Assembly: GCF_900343155.1 (NCBI RefSeq)
Contig: NZ_OUNG01000004.1
Span: 226,159-290,158 of the forward strand
Direction of reading: 5' to 3'
Length of the DNA stretch: 64,000 bases
DNA from: Lactimicrobium massiliense
GTDB lineage: Bacteria > Bacillota_I > Bacilli_A > Erysipelotrichales > Erysipelotrichaceae
The position numbers and the translations under genes were made by a program. Positions within the stretch are counted from its first letter, which is position 1. Each line of letters starts with the position of its first letter. This document shows, in pieces, positions 28,557-37,531 of the stretch. A model generated the notes under the pieces. That model was not told where the DNA came from and made no database searches. It worked only from the letters and a program-made list of their open reading frames with translations.

Positions 28557-29735
28557 TCAATGATGGAACAGGCGCAGACCCGTAAAGGCCATGACCATGT
28601 CATACTTGTCAGCTGTCTCAATGACATTGTCATCCCGAATCGATCCGCCCGGCTCAGCCACATATTTCACGCCAGACAGATGGGCGCGCTCAATATTGTC
28701 GCCAAACGGGAAGAACGCATCAGAGCCAAGTGAAACATTGTTCAGCTCTTTCAGCCAGGCAAGCTTTTCTTCCTTTGTGAAAAGCTCCGGCTTTCTGGTG
28801 AAGAACTGTTCCCAGACACCATCCGCCAGGACATCTTCCGGATGTTCTCCGATATAGTTATCAATGCAGTTGTCACGGTCTGCTCTTCTGATCTTTTCCA
28901 CAAATGGCAGCGAAAGAACCTTTTCATTCTGACGAAGCCACCAGTTGTCAGCCTTGGAGCCAGCCAGCCTTGTGCAGTGCACACGGCTCTGCTGTCCTGC
29001 CCCGATGCCAATGCACTGGCCATCTTTGGCATAGGCAACCGAATTGGACTGCGTATACTTCAGGGCAATCAGTGAGATCATCAGATCACGCTTTGCTTCT
29101 TCCGGCAGATCCTTGTTCTTTGTGACGATGTTGCTGAACAGATCTTGGGAGATCACGGAGTTGTTGCGGCCCTGCTCAAAGGTCACGCCAAACACCTGCT
29201 TGTGCTCAATCGGATTCGGTACATAAGAAGGATCGATCTGAATGACATTGTACTTGCCCTTCTTCTTTGCACACAGGATTTCCAGTGCTTCCTGGGTATA
29301 GCCCGGGGCAATGACGCCATCGCTGACTTCTTTCTTCAACAGAAGGGCCGTTGCCTTGTCGCAGATATCAGACAGTGCCGCAAAGTCACCATAGGAGCTC
29401 ATTCTGTCAGCGCCTCTAGCCCGTGCATAGGCACAGGCCAGCGGGCTGAGATCGACATCATCCGTGAAGTAGATCTGCTTGTCGATGTCAGACAGAGGAG
29501 ATGCCACGGCAGCGCCGGCCGGTGATACATGCTTGAAAGATGCCGCACTGGGCAGGCCCGTGGCTGTCTTTAACTCTTTGACAAGCTGCCAGCTGTTCAA
29601 AGCATCCAGAAAGTTGATATAGCCCGGACGGCCATTCAACACTTTCACAGGAAGATCAGAACCATCCTGCATATAGATGCGGGCCGGTTTCTGATTCGGA
29701 TTCATGCCATACTTCAGTTCCAACTGATTTGCCAT
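28557..29735 (-). CDS. AICAR formyltransferase, stand-alone domain
   Basis: A 392-residue protein equal to the transformylase half of PurH, with no MGS-like IMP cyclohydrolase domain in front. It starts directly at [14 protein letters not shown], which is the start of that domain in bifunctional PurH; the Lys-His pair in [12 protein letters not shown] and [21 protein letters not shown] are in place. It converts AICAR to FAICAR with 10-formyl-THF. The missing cyclohydrolase activity is supplied by the PurO-type gene immediately upstream (29737-30447). Ribosome site GAAGGAG upstream. Confidence 0.93.
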   Translation of the reverse strand: MANQLELKYGMNPNQKPARIYMQDGSDLPVKVLNGRPGYINFLDALNSWQLVKELKTATGLPSAASFKHVSPAGAAVASPLSDIDKQIYFTDDVDLSPLACAYARARGADRMSSYGDFAALSDICDKATALLLKKEVSDGVIAPGYTQEALEILCAKKKGKYNVIQIDPSYVPNPIEHKQVFGVTFEQGRNNSVISQDLFSNIVTKNKDLPEEAKRDLMISLIALKYTQSNSVAYAKDGQCIGIGAGQQSRVHCTRLAGSKADNWWLRQNEKVLSLPFVEKIRRADRDNCIDNYIGEHPEDVLADGVWEQFFTRKPELFTKEEKLAWLKELNNVSLGSDAFFPFGDNIERAHLSGVKYVAEPGGSIRDDNVIETADKYDMVMAFTGLRLFHH

Positions 29736-29736
29736 C

Positions 29737-30447
29737 TCATTCTCCTTCGTTTTTATTGAAAATCTGTGTTTCTACTTCCCCTGTTTCCAGATTGATCTGT
29801 CTGGTAAACAGAGACACTTTGTTATCCTGATTCAGACTCTGCCAGATATGCTGGCCAAACAGAGAAAAGTTCTCATGGACCATTGCCCAGGATACCGGCT
29901 CACCGGCAAAGGAAGGCAGCGGATTGCCATCATCCTGATACGTTGTGATCACACGGCCGCTGCCCGGGGCAACATGGCTGTAAGAGAACGTGAAGCGCAA
30001 TGTGCTGCTTTCATCACCATCATCACTCTTCAAAATCGACATCGTTAAGGCATCACCCTTGACCAGTGCTGAAATGCGCGGTGTCCAGTTAGGACCATCC
30101 GGTTCAAAGGTACGTGTATCCAGTGCTTCTTCAAAACTCTTGCCATCCTTCAGGAAATCCAGAATGGTATCGGTCTGATCGCCATTGGTCACAATCGTAT
30201 TGTCCTGGAAGACTCTGACCGGATGATAAATGATCAAAGATGGATCAGAGCACCGGGAAGGATCAAAAGCCTGAGTGCGGATGCCGTCATCGGTTGTCAC
30301 AAAGATCCGGTTGCGGCTGTTGTCTGAACGTCCCATGATCCAATAGGCAATGCGCATCTTCTTTCCACATGGTGTACGGCCAATGGCAATGCCCCGGCCC
30401 GGATATGTCTTTGCCTGCAGCCAGGCATACAGATCAACTGGTTTCAT
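29737..30447 (-). CDS. purO: IMP cyclohydrolase, PurO type
   Basis: A 236-residue protein of the archaeal-type IMP cyclohydrolase family (PF07826), which closes the FAICAR ring to give IMP. Typical segments are [16 protein letters not shown] near the start, [12 protein letters not shown] and [14 protein letters not shown]. It is unrelated to the MGS-like cyclohydrolase of bacterial PurH. It sits one base from the AICAR transformylase gene and overlaps purN by four bases, so the last two steps of the pathway are done by two separate proteins. This combination is known in archaea and some Clostridia. Confidence 0.9.
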   Translation of the reverse strand: MKPVDLYAWLQAKTYPGRGIAIGRTPCGKKMRIAYWIMGRSDNSRNRIFVTTDDGIRTQAFDPSRCSDPSLIIYHPVRVFQDNTIVTNGDQTDTILDFLKDGKSFEEALDTRTFEPDGPNWTPRISALVKGDALTMSILKSDDGDESSTLRFTFSYSHVAPGSGRVITTYQDDGNPLPSFAGEPVSWAMVHENFSLFGQHIWQSLNQDNKVSLFTRQINLETGEVETQIFNKNEGE

Positions 30448-31052
30448 GACTTTTTCTCCTTTTCAATTCTCTCGGCAAGATCAGCCGCCGCCTTTGGCAG
30501 CAGAATCCATTCTGCCTGTTCCATCACCCGCTTCTGCAGCACTTCCGGTGTATCACCCGGCAGAATTTCCACCGCTTTCTGGGCAATGATCTCACCGCCA
30601 TCAGGAATCTCATTGACATAGTGCACGGTCGCACCTGTCACCTTCACACCCCGCTTCAAAGCTGCCTCATGCACATGCAGGCCATAGTAGCCTTTGCCGC
30701 AGAAAGAAGGAATCAGGGATGGATGAATATTGATAATGCGCTTTGGATAGGCCGCAATCACACGCTGGCCAAGGATCGACAGGAAGCCTGCCAGGATGAC
30801 TTCTTCAATGCCATTGTCTTTCAGCAGAGAAAGCATGGCCTGATCATACTCCTCTGCACTGGCATAGTCTTTTCTGCGGATCACGGCTGTCTTCTTGTTG
30901 TACTTCTCAGCCCTGCGCAAAGCATAGGCATCCAGGCGGGATGAGACAACCAGCACAATCTGGCCATACGGGATCTTGCCGTCTTTCTCCGCATTCAGCA
31001 GAGCCTGCAGATTCGTACCGCCGCCGGACACAAGAACTGCAATCTTTGTCAT
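30444..31052 (-). CDS. purN: Phosphoribosylglycinamide formyltransferase
   Basis: A 202-residue folate-dependent GAR transformylase. The N-terminal VLVSGGGTNLQAL, the catalytic segment INIHPSLIPSF, and the Asp of PDGGEII are present. It overlaps purM by four bases upstream and purO by four downstream. Confidence 0.96.
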   Translation of the reverse strand: MTKIAVLVSGGGTNLQALLNAEKDGKIPYGQIVLVVSSRLDAYALRRAEKYNKKTAVIRRKDYASAEEYDQAMLSLLKDNGIEEVILAGFLSILGQRVIAAYPKRIINIHPSLIPSFCGKGYYGLHVHEAALKRGVKVTGATVHYVNEIPDGGEIIAQKAVEILPGDTPEVLQKRVMEQAEWILLPKAAADLAERIEKEKKS

Positions 31053-32089
31053 CTGAATGTCACCGTATGGCTGCCTGGCACCATTTCACCAATGACATAG
31101 GCAGGCACATTGCTTTCTTTCAGGGAAGCCAATGCAGCCTCAGCATCTTCCTTAGCCACGATGATCATCATGCCAATACCCATATTGAATGTATTGAACA
31201 TGTCATGTTCAGAAATGCCGCCTTTCTTCTGGATGAGATCAAAGATTGGCAGGATGGGCCAGCTGCCCTTTGTAATGCAGGCAGACAAGTTTTCACCAAA
31301 GGCTCTTGGCATATTCTCATAGAAGCCGCCGCCGGTAATATGGGCGATGGACTTCACGCGTACCTTATTTAATAAAGAGAGCACCGGTCTGACATAGAGT
31401 TTTGTCGGTGTTAACAGCACTTCACCAAGCGGTGCCCCAAGTGCTTCCCTGTACTGATCCAGCACCGCCGCATTGTCAATGCCGAATACCTTTCTGACCA
31501 GAGAGAAACCATTGGAATGCACACCGGAAGATGCCAGGCCAATGCATACATCACCAGCCATGACACTGTTTTTATCCAGGATCTTTTCTTCTTCGACCAT
31601 GCCGACAGTAAAGCCAGCCAGGTCATATTCGTCTTCCGGCATCAGGCCTGGATGCTCAGCCGTTTCCCCGCCGATCAAAGCACAGCCGGATTCCTTACAG
31701 CCGTTTGCAACGCCTTTGACAATGGTCGCAATCTTTTCAGGCTCATTTTTTCCGCAGGCAATGTAGTCCAGGAAGAACAAAGGTTCTGCACCGGCACAGA
31801 TGACATCGTTGACGCACATGGCAACGCAGTCAATACCGACGGTGTCATGCTTGTCCATCAGGAAGGCAATCTTGAGTTTGGTGCCGACCCCATCGGTGCC
31901 GGATACCAGCACCGGCTTCTTCATGCCGGCAACCTTCGGCGCAAACAGACCGCCAAAGCCGCCGATTGTATCCAGCACTTCCTCACGGGCAGTGGATGCC
32001 ACATCCTTCTTCATCAGTTCAACCGAACGATAGCCGGCTGTCACATCCACACCGGCATCCTTGTAGCTCTTTGAATAACTCTTATCCAT
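31049..32089 (-). CDS. purM: Phosphoribosylformylglycinamidine cyclo-ligase
   Basis: A 346-residue AIR synthetase. The signature SGTDGVGTKLKIAF and the glycine-rich ITGGGFYENMPR are intact. Its ATG overlaps the last base of the purE stop codon, so the two are translationally coupled. Confidence 0.96.
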   Translation of the reverse strand: MDKSYSKSYKDAGVDVTAGYRSVELMKKDVASTAREEVLDTIGGFGGLFAPKVAGMKKPVLVSGTDGVGTKLKIAFLMDKHDTVGIDCVAMCVNDVICAGAEPLFFLDYIACGKNEPEKIATIVKGVANGCKESGCALIGGETAEHPGLMPEDEYDLAGFTVGMVEEEKILDKNSVMAGDVCIGLASSGVHSNGFSLVRKVFGIDNAAVLDQYREALGAPLGEVLLTPTKLYVRPVLSLLNKVRVKSIAHITGGGFYENMPRAFGENLSACITKGSWPILPIFDLIQKKGGISEHDMFNTFNMGIGMMIIVAKEDAEAALASLKESNVPAYVIGEMVPGSHTVTFR

Positions 32090-32583
32090 TACTTTGCAAA
32101 CTCCTTCTGGATGCCGGCATCCTTGGCAATGACGCCATCGTGCATCCTGACACGCTCATCAGCTAATTTCTTTGCAAGATCCTGATCGCCGACGGCAAGG
32201 ATTTCAAGTGCCAGCCAGGCAGCATTCTTGGATCCATCGATGGCAACGGTCGCAACCGGAATGCCGCTTGGCATCATGACAGTCGCAAGCAGTGCATCCG
32301 TACCCTCCAGGGCTGCACTTTTCAGCGGTACACCAATGACCGGCAGGGTTGTATGAGCTGCCAGCACACCAGCCAGTGCAGCGGCCATGCCGGCACCGGC
32401 AATGATGACGCCAAAGCCATTCTCTTCAGCCTTTTCTGCAAAAGACGCTGCCTCCACAGGCGTGCGGTGTGCACTGTAGACATGCACTTCATACGGTACC
32501 TCAAACTGGTCCAGTACGGCGGCAGCCTTCTTCATGACAGCAAGATCGCTGTCACTGCCCATGACAATCCCAACTTTTTTCAT
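32089..32583 (-). CDS. purE: N5-carboxyaminoimidazole ribonucleotide mutase
   Basis: A 164-residue class I Pur[10 protein letters not shown] at the N-terminus binds the phosphate and the SAHRTP motif holds the catalytic His. Start at 32583 behind AAGGAGA. The reading frame remains open upstream for about 50 codons, but that extension has no ribosome site and covers the leader hairpin. First gene of purE-M-N-O-AICARFT-D-L. PurK is not next to it, nor are purF, purC and purB in the window. Confidence 0.95.
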   Translation of the reverse strand: MKKVGIVMGSDSDLAVMKKAAAVLDQFEVPYEVHVYSAHRTPVEAASFAEKAEENGFGVIIAGAGMAAALAGVLAAHTTLPVIGVPLKSAALEGTDALLATVMMPSGIPVATVAIDGSKNAAWLALEILAVGDQDLAKKLADERVRMHDGVIAKDAGIQKEFAK

Positions 32584-32608
32584 CTGTTCTCCTTTGTCCA
32601 TAACAAAA

Positions 32609-32722
32609 TCAGCCCATGGATACTCCATGGGCGTAATGCGTGTTGTGAAATGATGGCAGAACTGCTCCATCAGCGTGGAAAGGGCGCGGTACATCAAACC
32701 AGTCAAGCAAAGAAACCGCCAT
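32609..32722 (-). CDS. Possible upstream ORF in the pur leader
   Basis: A 37-codon frame starting ATG at 32722, with AAGGAAGG nine bases upstream, and ending at TGA (32609-32611) directly behind a strong hairpin. The peptide begins MAVSLLDWFDVPRP and shows no run of one amino acid. It could couple translation to the hairpin at 32612-32632, or be chance. Confidence 0.3.
   Translation of the reverse strand: MAVSLLDWFDVPRPFHADGAVLPSFHNTHYAHGVSMG
32612..32632 (-). promoter_or_regulatory. Hairpin before purE
   Basis: Perfect 9-base stem GCCCATGGA/TCCATGGGC with a 3-base loop, followed on the minus strand by TGATTTTGTT. It may act as a weak terminator (attenuator) 30 bases before the purE start. 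I see no purine riboswitch consensus upstream. Confidence 0.55.
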
Positions 32723-32776
32723 AGTCCCAACCTTCCTTCCCAAACTGCCAGTCAATGCCAGATAAAAACCAAGGTA

Positions 32777-32805
32777 ATATTAGTAAAAAACACCGTGATT
32801 GTAAA
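32777..32805 (-). promoter_or_regulatory. Promoter of the pur operon
   Basis: TTTACA (32800-32805) and TAATAT (32777-32782) on the minus strand with a 17-base spacer. The spacer side contains one of two direct copies of AAACACCGTGA (about 32789 and 32815), a possible operator. Predicted leader about 190 nt. Confidence 0.6.
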
Positions 32806-32921
32806 GGGAATGGGAAACACCGTGAAAGGCGGCACCACATTTTTTCATAAAAGCGGATGCCGGCACTGCAGAAATGCATATTTCTTCAGGAAATACGGAA
32901 TGTTTTGACTACAATAGAGGC

Positions 32922-34505
32922 ATGACCAGCAAGTATTCGCAGAAAATTCAGGCGCTGACAGAGATCTGTCTGGATGTCCGCCATCAGGAGGATGACAAGG
33001 TCAGTGCGGCTTCTGATGTCATCATTGAAGCCGGCAAAGCTTCCCATGATCATTACCTGCAGGGAATCGGCATCTATGCCCGCTGCTTCGTGCTGTACCG
33101 CAACGGCCATACAATGAAGGCCAATCATGATCTGCGCAAAGCTCTGAGCCATCTGTCGCATACCCGGGCATGGCCGCAGCTCATCAGTACGCTGAATATG
33201 ATCGGGCTGATATCGATGCAGCTTGGTGATACTGCCAGTGCCATGGAATCCTTTCTGCAGGCACTTACGATTGCGGAACAGTACAGTCAGACAGCCGATA
33301 TCGAACTGCTGAACATCAACCTGACAGATGTCTGTCTGCGGGCCGATGCTTTCGGCAATGCCTATGCATACATTCTCAAAGCGGAAAGCCTGCTGGACAG
33401 CCTGAAGCAGAGTGAGCGCTATTTGGAGTTTGCCTGCATTGCCATAGGCGAGGCAGCCCTGCTTGCGATGTTTACGCACCAGGATGAAGATGCCAGAAAG
33501 CACATGAATCTGCTTGATGATCTTGTGCGGAATCATCCCGAGGCAGCGGATAATCCGGTGCTGAAGATTCTGAAGCTGTACAGCATCAAAGACCCTGTCA
33601 GTGCACACGAGTATGCAGTACGGCTGCTGCCGTTTATGAAGCGGAAGGATATCCTGGATGAAGGCGGCACCGAGTTTCTCTTCTATCTGCGCTATCTTTC
33701 TTCTCACGGCTTCAAGGAAGAATTCCACCAGATCAGCACCTACTTCATCCGGTCACTGAATGAAGAAAGCATGCCCGGGGATATTATTCCTGCCCTGCAG
33801 GAGATTGTTGCCTTTGAAGAGGCAAGCGGCCAGAGAGACCGCTTCCTGCATGATCTGCAGCTGTTGTGGAAATATGCAAGAATTGCAGATAAGGCATCCC
33901 GTGAATCCATGATTCACTATATTGAAACAAGAAATACTCTGCGTGATACCATTCGTCAGAATCAGATTCTGACTCACCTTGCAGATACGGATCCGCTCAG
34001 CGGCATTGCCAACCGGCGATATCTCAGCAAAGTAGCTGATGAATGGTTTGAGACAGCACGCACAAAGAATATTCCTTTTGCAGTCGAGATGATTGATATC
34101 GACCACTTCAAGACGATCAATGATACAAAGGGACATGATGCCGGTGATGCGGCCATCCGGATCATGGCAGGATGCCTGCAGAATATTCATGACGGCACAA
34201 AGATCTTTGTTTCAAGGTATGGCGGCGATGAGTTCATTGTTCTCTATCTTGGCATGACCTTTGACCAGGTAAAGGAAAAAGCAATTGCACTGCGCGACAG
34301 TGTTTCTGCCGCATCCACAAAGGCAGGCATTCCAATGACGATTTCCCAGGGAATCGTCCATCATATAATCAGGGCGGACAACAAAATCTGGGACTATACC
34401 TCAAATGCCGACTATGCCATGTACTACGCCAAAAAGAGCCATCCCGGTGCAATTATGATCATTGACCACCAGAAGGATCTCCAGCATCCTCTTTATGAAG
34501 ATTAA
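32922..34505 (+). CDS. TPR-repeat diguanylate cyclase
   Basis: A 527-residue cytosolic protein. Residues 30-330 are helical repeats of TPR type (for example the LISTLNMIGLISMQLGD unit). A short helix leads to a GGDEF domain (about 365-520) with DPLSGIANRRYL and an intact YGGDEF motif, so it is a likely active cyclase. No RxxD inhibitory site is seen before the motif. The start at 32922 has GAGG five bases upstream, and a -10-like TACAAT (32910-32915) lies seven bases before it, which would give a nearly leaderless mRNA. An IS1182 element begins one base after the stop codon. Confidence 0.88.
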   Translation: MTSKYSQKIQALTEICLDVRHQEDDKVSAASDVIIEAGKASHDHYLQGIGIYARCFVLYRNGHTMKANHDLRKALSHLSHTRAWPQLISTLNMIGLISMQLGDTASAMESFLQALTIAEQYSQTADIELLNINLTDVCLRADAFGNAYAYILKAESLLDSLKQSERYLEFACIAIGEAALLAMFTHQDEDARKHMNLLDDLVRNHPEAADNPVLKILKLYSIKDPVSAHEYAVRLLPFMKRKDILDEGGTEFLFYLRYLSSHGFKEEFHQISTYFIRSLNEESMPGDIIPALQEIVAFEEASGQRDRFLHDLQLLWKYARIADKASRESMIHYIETRNTLRDTIRQNQILTHLADTDPLSGIANRRYLSKVADEWFETARTKNIPFAVEMIDIDHFKTINDTKGHDAGDAAIRIMAGCLQNIHDGTKIFVSRYGGDEFIVLYLGMTFDQVKEKAIALRDSVSAASTKAGIPMTISQGIVHHIIRADNKIWDYTSNADYAMYYAKKSHPGAIMIIDHQKDLQHPLYED

Positions 34506-34506
34506 A

Positions 34507-36474
34507 GGGCCTGTAACAGTTGCTAATGAATTAGCTCTGTTATGGGCCTTTTTGTTTTCTTTTGTATTATCTTTACCAAGACTTATTCAACAGAGTCATT
34601 TCTATGCATGAATGGTTTATATCAAAGCATTATTAAAACAGTTCTTTGCCTTTTCTTATATTTCAGATCATTTTTTGCTCTATTTTCTGATCAGCTCATC
34701 ATATTGTGAGGAACTGCAGCCATTCGTCGGAGTCTCCAGCTATGGTATTTACGCAGATTATATCCCAGACATACCATAAGAAATTCCATTTTCACGGTTT
34801 TCAATCCTCTTCTGTGGAAACGGTCAAATCCCATATCTTCTTTGATTGCCGCAAAAGCTCCTTCTGCCTGTTCGCTGCGCATTACCTTCAGCTTTATACC
34901 ATGTTCTGTATCCAGTTGTTTTCTGGCTTCTGCTTTCAGCTCTTCTCCAACGACATTAAGTCCTACTTCCTTGTAGCCTTTCTTGTTTGTTTTCATGAGG
35001 CATTTTTCTTTCAGCGGACATCCTTCGCAATGTTTTGGCTCTGTATATTTCTGCGTTATGGATAGATTGCCTGCCCGGGTAGAGGCATAGATGTCCCCTT
35101 CATATTGGTCAAATGTTCTCCCATTCGGGCAGATCCGGTACCCATGTTCGTTCTTTTTCCAATTAACAAGATTGTACGGATTTCTCTTTTGAAAAACTTT
35201 ATCGTGCTCTTTTCCATACATGTTAAATTTCTGGACGAGATCGATACCGTGGCTGATGTTATACAGGTAGTTGTCATATCCTCCATATCCGGCATCAGCG
35301 ACTGGTTTCTTCGGGTAGAATCCATACAGCGTATGGAATCTCTCCATGAACGGGATCCAGGTGACGGTATCACCCGGTGTCTGATAAATATCACTGTTAA
35401 TGATCAATCCACCAGATACAGCAATCTGGCAGTTATAGCATGGTCTTGTTATACCGGAGCGATTGTAGTAATCCCACTTGGTAGCCATAAATGTCGCATC
35501 ATGGTCAGTCTTTGAGCAACTGTTCCTGCTGCCCATGACAGACAGCCAGTACTCATATGTGGTAAGACGAATCGCATAGTCCAGAAGCACATCATACCGC
35601 TTTTGAATATCGGATTTGCGATGACCCTTTCCATACTGGAGTTCAATGTTATCGGCAACCATCACATCCATCAGCTTCTGAACAATATTCCAGATTTCTA
35701 ATGCGTTATAACGGTCTTTTATCTCATATTGGTATTTGTAAGACAGATTCAAAGAGCTGATCGCCTTGGAAAGGTCTCTGTACAGATTGTTGCGTGCATT
35801 CAGAATTCTCCGCTTGTACACAAAAGAATTTTTATGAGCATTTGCCTCAATCTTTGTTCCATCCACAAACTGCGTGTTTGGATCAATACCTGTCTGATCA
35901 ATCAGCTTCAGATTCAACTCTTTCATAAGATCATCAATAGATACCGTCAGCTGATTCATAACACGTGAGAACGCCATTTTGCTTGGTGCTTCCCAATTGG
36001 ACAGATAGATAAATCTGATATCCGTACGGCAGTGCTGGACAATATCAGTCAGGGAAAAAATACGGTTCATGTAAGCAAACAGAAGAACTTTGACGAGCAT
36101 TCCTCGGGAGTGACTATGCGTGTTATTTGAACGGATCGGTTTAACAAAGCGACTGAAATTAACTTCCTTCACCGCATCCAGAAAAGAGAACAGCATATCA
36201 GAATGAGGTACACGAATCATTGTGCTAAGTGGCAGGGCCAGTTGAACAGCGTTATAATAAGAGCGCTGATCGTGTCCTGCAAAAACGAGATCAGCATTTT
36301 TCATACTCATATTATACATGCACGCATATAATATATCAATGATAATATATGGATATTTTGCATATTTTTCACATGAATAAATCGGCTTTTGGTTTGCACT
36401 GATAGATATACAGCGAAAATATGTGCAAGCGCAAAAAAATGAGCTGCAACAGCTTATTCAACTGTTACAGCCCC
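34507..36474 (-). mobile_element. IS1182-family insertion sequence
   Basis: About 1.97 kb bounded by imperfect inverted repeats: GGGCCTGTAACAGTTG at 34507-34522 and the complement of GGGGCTGTAACAGTTG at 36459-36474 (15 of 16 match). The left end also folds on itself (GGGCC...GGGCC at about 34507-34550 with TTTTTG after), so it can terminate the upstream gene. No clear target duplication is visible. One transposase gene on the minus strand. Confidence 0.82.
34691..36319 (-). CDS. IS1182-family DDE transposase
   Basis: A 542-residue transposase. The N-terminal domain (about 40-170) has VPHSDMLFSFLDAV and the first catalytic Asp near QFVDGTKIEANAHK. The second is near PVADAGYGGYDN, and the Glu lies in the C-terminal HRRGLKTVKMEF region. 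A Cys cluster (CEGCPLKEKC) of the DDE_Tnp_1-like subgroup is present. The frame is intact from end to end, so the element may be active. The true start may be five codons downstream of the one given, because neither has a good ribosome site. Confidence 0.92.
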   Translation of the reverse strand: MYNMSMKNADLVFAGHDQRSYYNAVQLALPLSTMIRVPHSDMLFSFLDAVKEVNFSRFVKPIRSNNTHSHSRGMLVKVLLFAYMNRIFSLTDIVQHCRTDIRFIYLSNWEAPSKMAFSRVMNQLTVSIDDLMKELNLKLIDQTGIDPNTQFVDGTKIEANAHKNSFVYKRRILNARNNLYRDLSKAISSLNLSYKYQYEIKDRYNALEIWNIVQKLMDVMVADNIELQYGKGHRKSDIQKRYDVLLDYAIRLTTYEYWLSVMGSRNSCSKTDHDATFMATKWDYYNRSGITRPCYNCQIAVSGGLIINSDIYQTPGDTVTWIPFMERFHTLYGFYPKKPVADAGYGGYDNYLYNISHGIDLVQKFNMYGKEHDKVFQKRNPYNLVNWKKNEHGYRICPNGRTFDQYEGDIYASTRAGNLSITQKYTEPKHCEGCPLKEKCLMKTNKKGYKEVGLNVVGEELKAEARKQLDTEHGIKLKVMRSEQAEGAFAAIKEDMGFDRFHRRGLKTVKMEFLMVCLGYNLRKYHSWRLRRMAAVPHNMMS

Positions 36475-36502
36475 CTTTTATGATCTTGCTGCAGTGATCT
36501 GC

Positions 36503-36784
36503 TCAGTCTTGAAGTGCTCTTTTAAGCACCTTCTCTACCTTTTCACGCGTCTCGGCTTTCTTTTCACCAATATGCGCCTCATACAGCTTCTCATGACCGA
36601 TGAACATGCTTGGATTTGCCATATAGTCATACTGATCGGCAATCTCCGGATGTTCATTCTCATCCACTTTTTCAAACTGTACCTTGGCATATTCAGGATG
36701 TTCCTGAATGAGCTCCTGAATCACTTCATCCGCCTGCCGGCAGTACGGGCAGGTATCCAGATGGAAATACATCACTTTCTGCAT
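36503..36784 (-). CDS. Thioredoxin/glutaredoxin-like protein
   Basis: A 93-residue thioredoxin-fold protein starting at 36784 behind AAGGAG. The active site is CPYC (about residues 12-15), as in glutaredoxins, and the cis-Pro is in MANPSMFIG. Length is short for a thioredoxin. It is probably a cytosolic disulfide reductase whose target is not known. Its stop lies 28 bases from the right end of the IS1182 element. Confidence 0.85.
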   Translation of the reverse strand: MQKVMYFHLDTCPYCRQADEVIQELIQEHPEYAKVQFEKVDENEHPEIADQYDYMANPSMFIGHEKLYEAHIGEKKAETREKVEKVLKRALQD

Positions 36785-36841
36785 ATGTGCACTCCTTTGT
36801 TTACAGACAAAGCTTAGCAGAAGTTCCACCCGGATAACAGT

Positions 36842-37423
36842 TTAATGACCATCCGGCCGCAGAACCTCCTGCACCATCCTGAGATATGTCTGCTCAAGTT
36901 CAATGTCAGAGGACATCGTCGCCCAGCACTGCAGGCATCCAATCAGCAGAGTCATCTGCAGCTTCATGATCTCTTTTACACTGAGATCCGTACGGATTCT
37001 GTTCTGTTCAATAGCACGCTGATAGATCGCAGAGATCATCTCACGCGTCCATTCGTTCGGATGCGGCCTGCTTCTGTCTCCTTCCACAAAGCTGCTGGCA
37101 AGGTTCATAATCATCGCCTTGCGCACAACCTCTTTGCCAAGTCCTTCAAAATGCTGTGCACTCATACTGCAGAACTTCAGAATCTGCTCCCACGGATCCG
37201 CAATCTTCATCAGCTCCACAGCAAGCTTCTCCCCACTGTATCCAGAAGGACGGAATACATCCCGGATCAGATCCTCCTTGGAGTCATAATAATAATAGAA
37301 CGTATTCTTGGAAATCCCTGCTGCTTTGGCAATCTCATTGACCGTCACATTGTCATACCCCTTCTGCCGGAACAGAGACAGCGCCTTCTGGCGGATTTCC
37401 CTTTTCTTGTCATTCTCACTCAT
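36842..37423 (-). CDS. TetR-family regulator
   Basis: A 193-residue repressor with an N-terminal helix-turn-helix (about 10-55; VTVNEIAKAAGISKNTFYYYY). The C-terminal ligand domain is generic. It is divergent from a heterodimeric ABC exporter and is its likely regulator. Its own -10 box (37433-37438) stands only nine bases before the ATG, so its mRNA would have almost no leader. Confidence 0.9.
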   Translation of the reverse strand: MSENDKKREIRQKALSLFRQKGYDNVTVNEIAKAAGISKNTFYYYYDSKEDLIRDVFRPSGYSGEKLAVELMKIADPWEQILKFCSMSAQHFEGLGKEVVRKAMIMNLASSFVEGDRSRPHPNEWTREMISAIYQRAIEQNRIRTDLSVKEIMKLQMTLLIGCLQCWATMSSDIELEQTYLRMVQEVLRPDGH

Positions 37424-37432
37424 GCCTGCGTA

Positions 37433-37461
37433 TTTATAACATATATTTTAAACTCTGTAAA
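37433..37461 (-). promoter_or_regulatory. Promoter of the tetR gene
   Basis: TTTACA (37456-37461) and TATAAA (37433-37438) on the minus strand, 17-base spacer. Transcription should start about three bases from the ATG. Confidence 0.7.
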
Positions 37462-37479
37462 TATACTTATATGTCTGCA

Positions 37480-37508
37480 TTGACACAGATATATTACCAG
37501 AGTAATAT
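37480..37508 (+). promoter_or_regulatory. Promoter of the ABC exporter operon
   Basis: TTGACA (37480-37485) and TAATAT (37503-37508) with exactly 17 bases between. An imperfect repeat, ATATGTCTG with CACAGATAT (37470-37492), overlaps the -35 box and could be the TetR operator. Confidence 0.75.
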
Positions 37509-37531
37509 AGCGAGGCAAAGGAGTAAAGATT

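Noticed and set aside
32583..32800. Purine riboswitch before purE
   Set aside because: The loop and junction consensus of guanine/adenine riboswitches could not be found on either strand.
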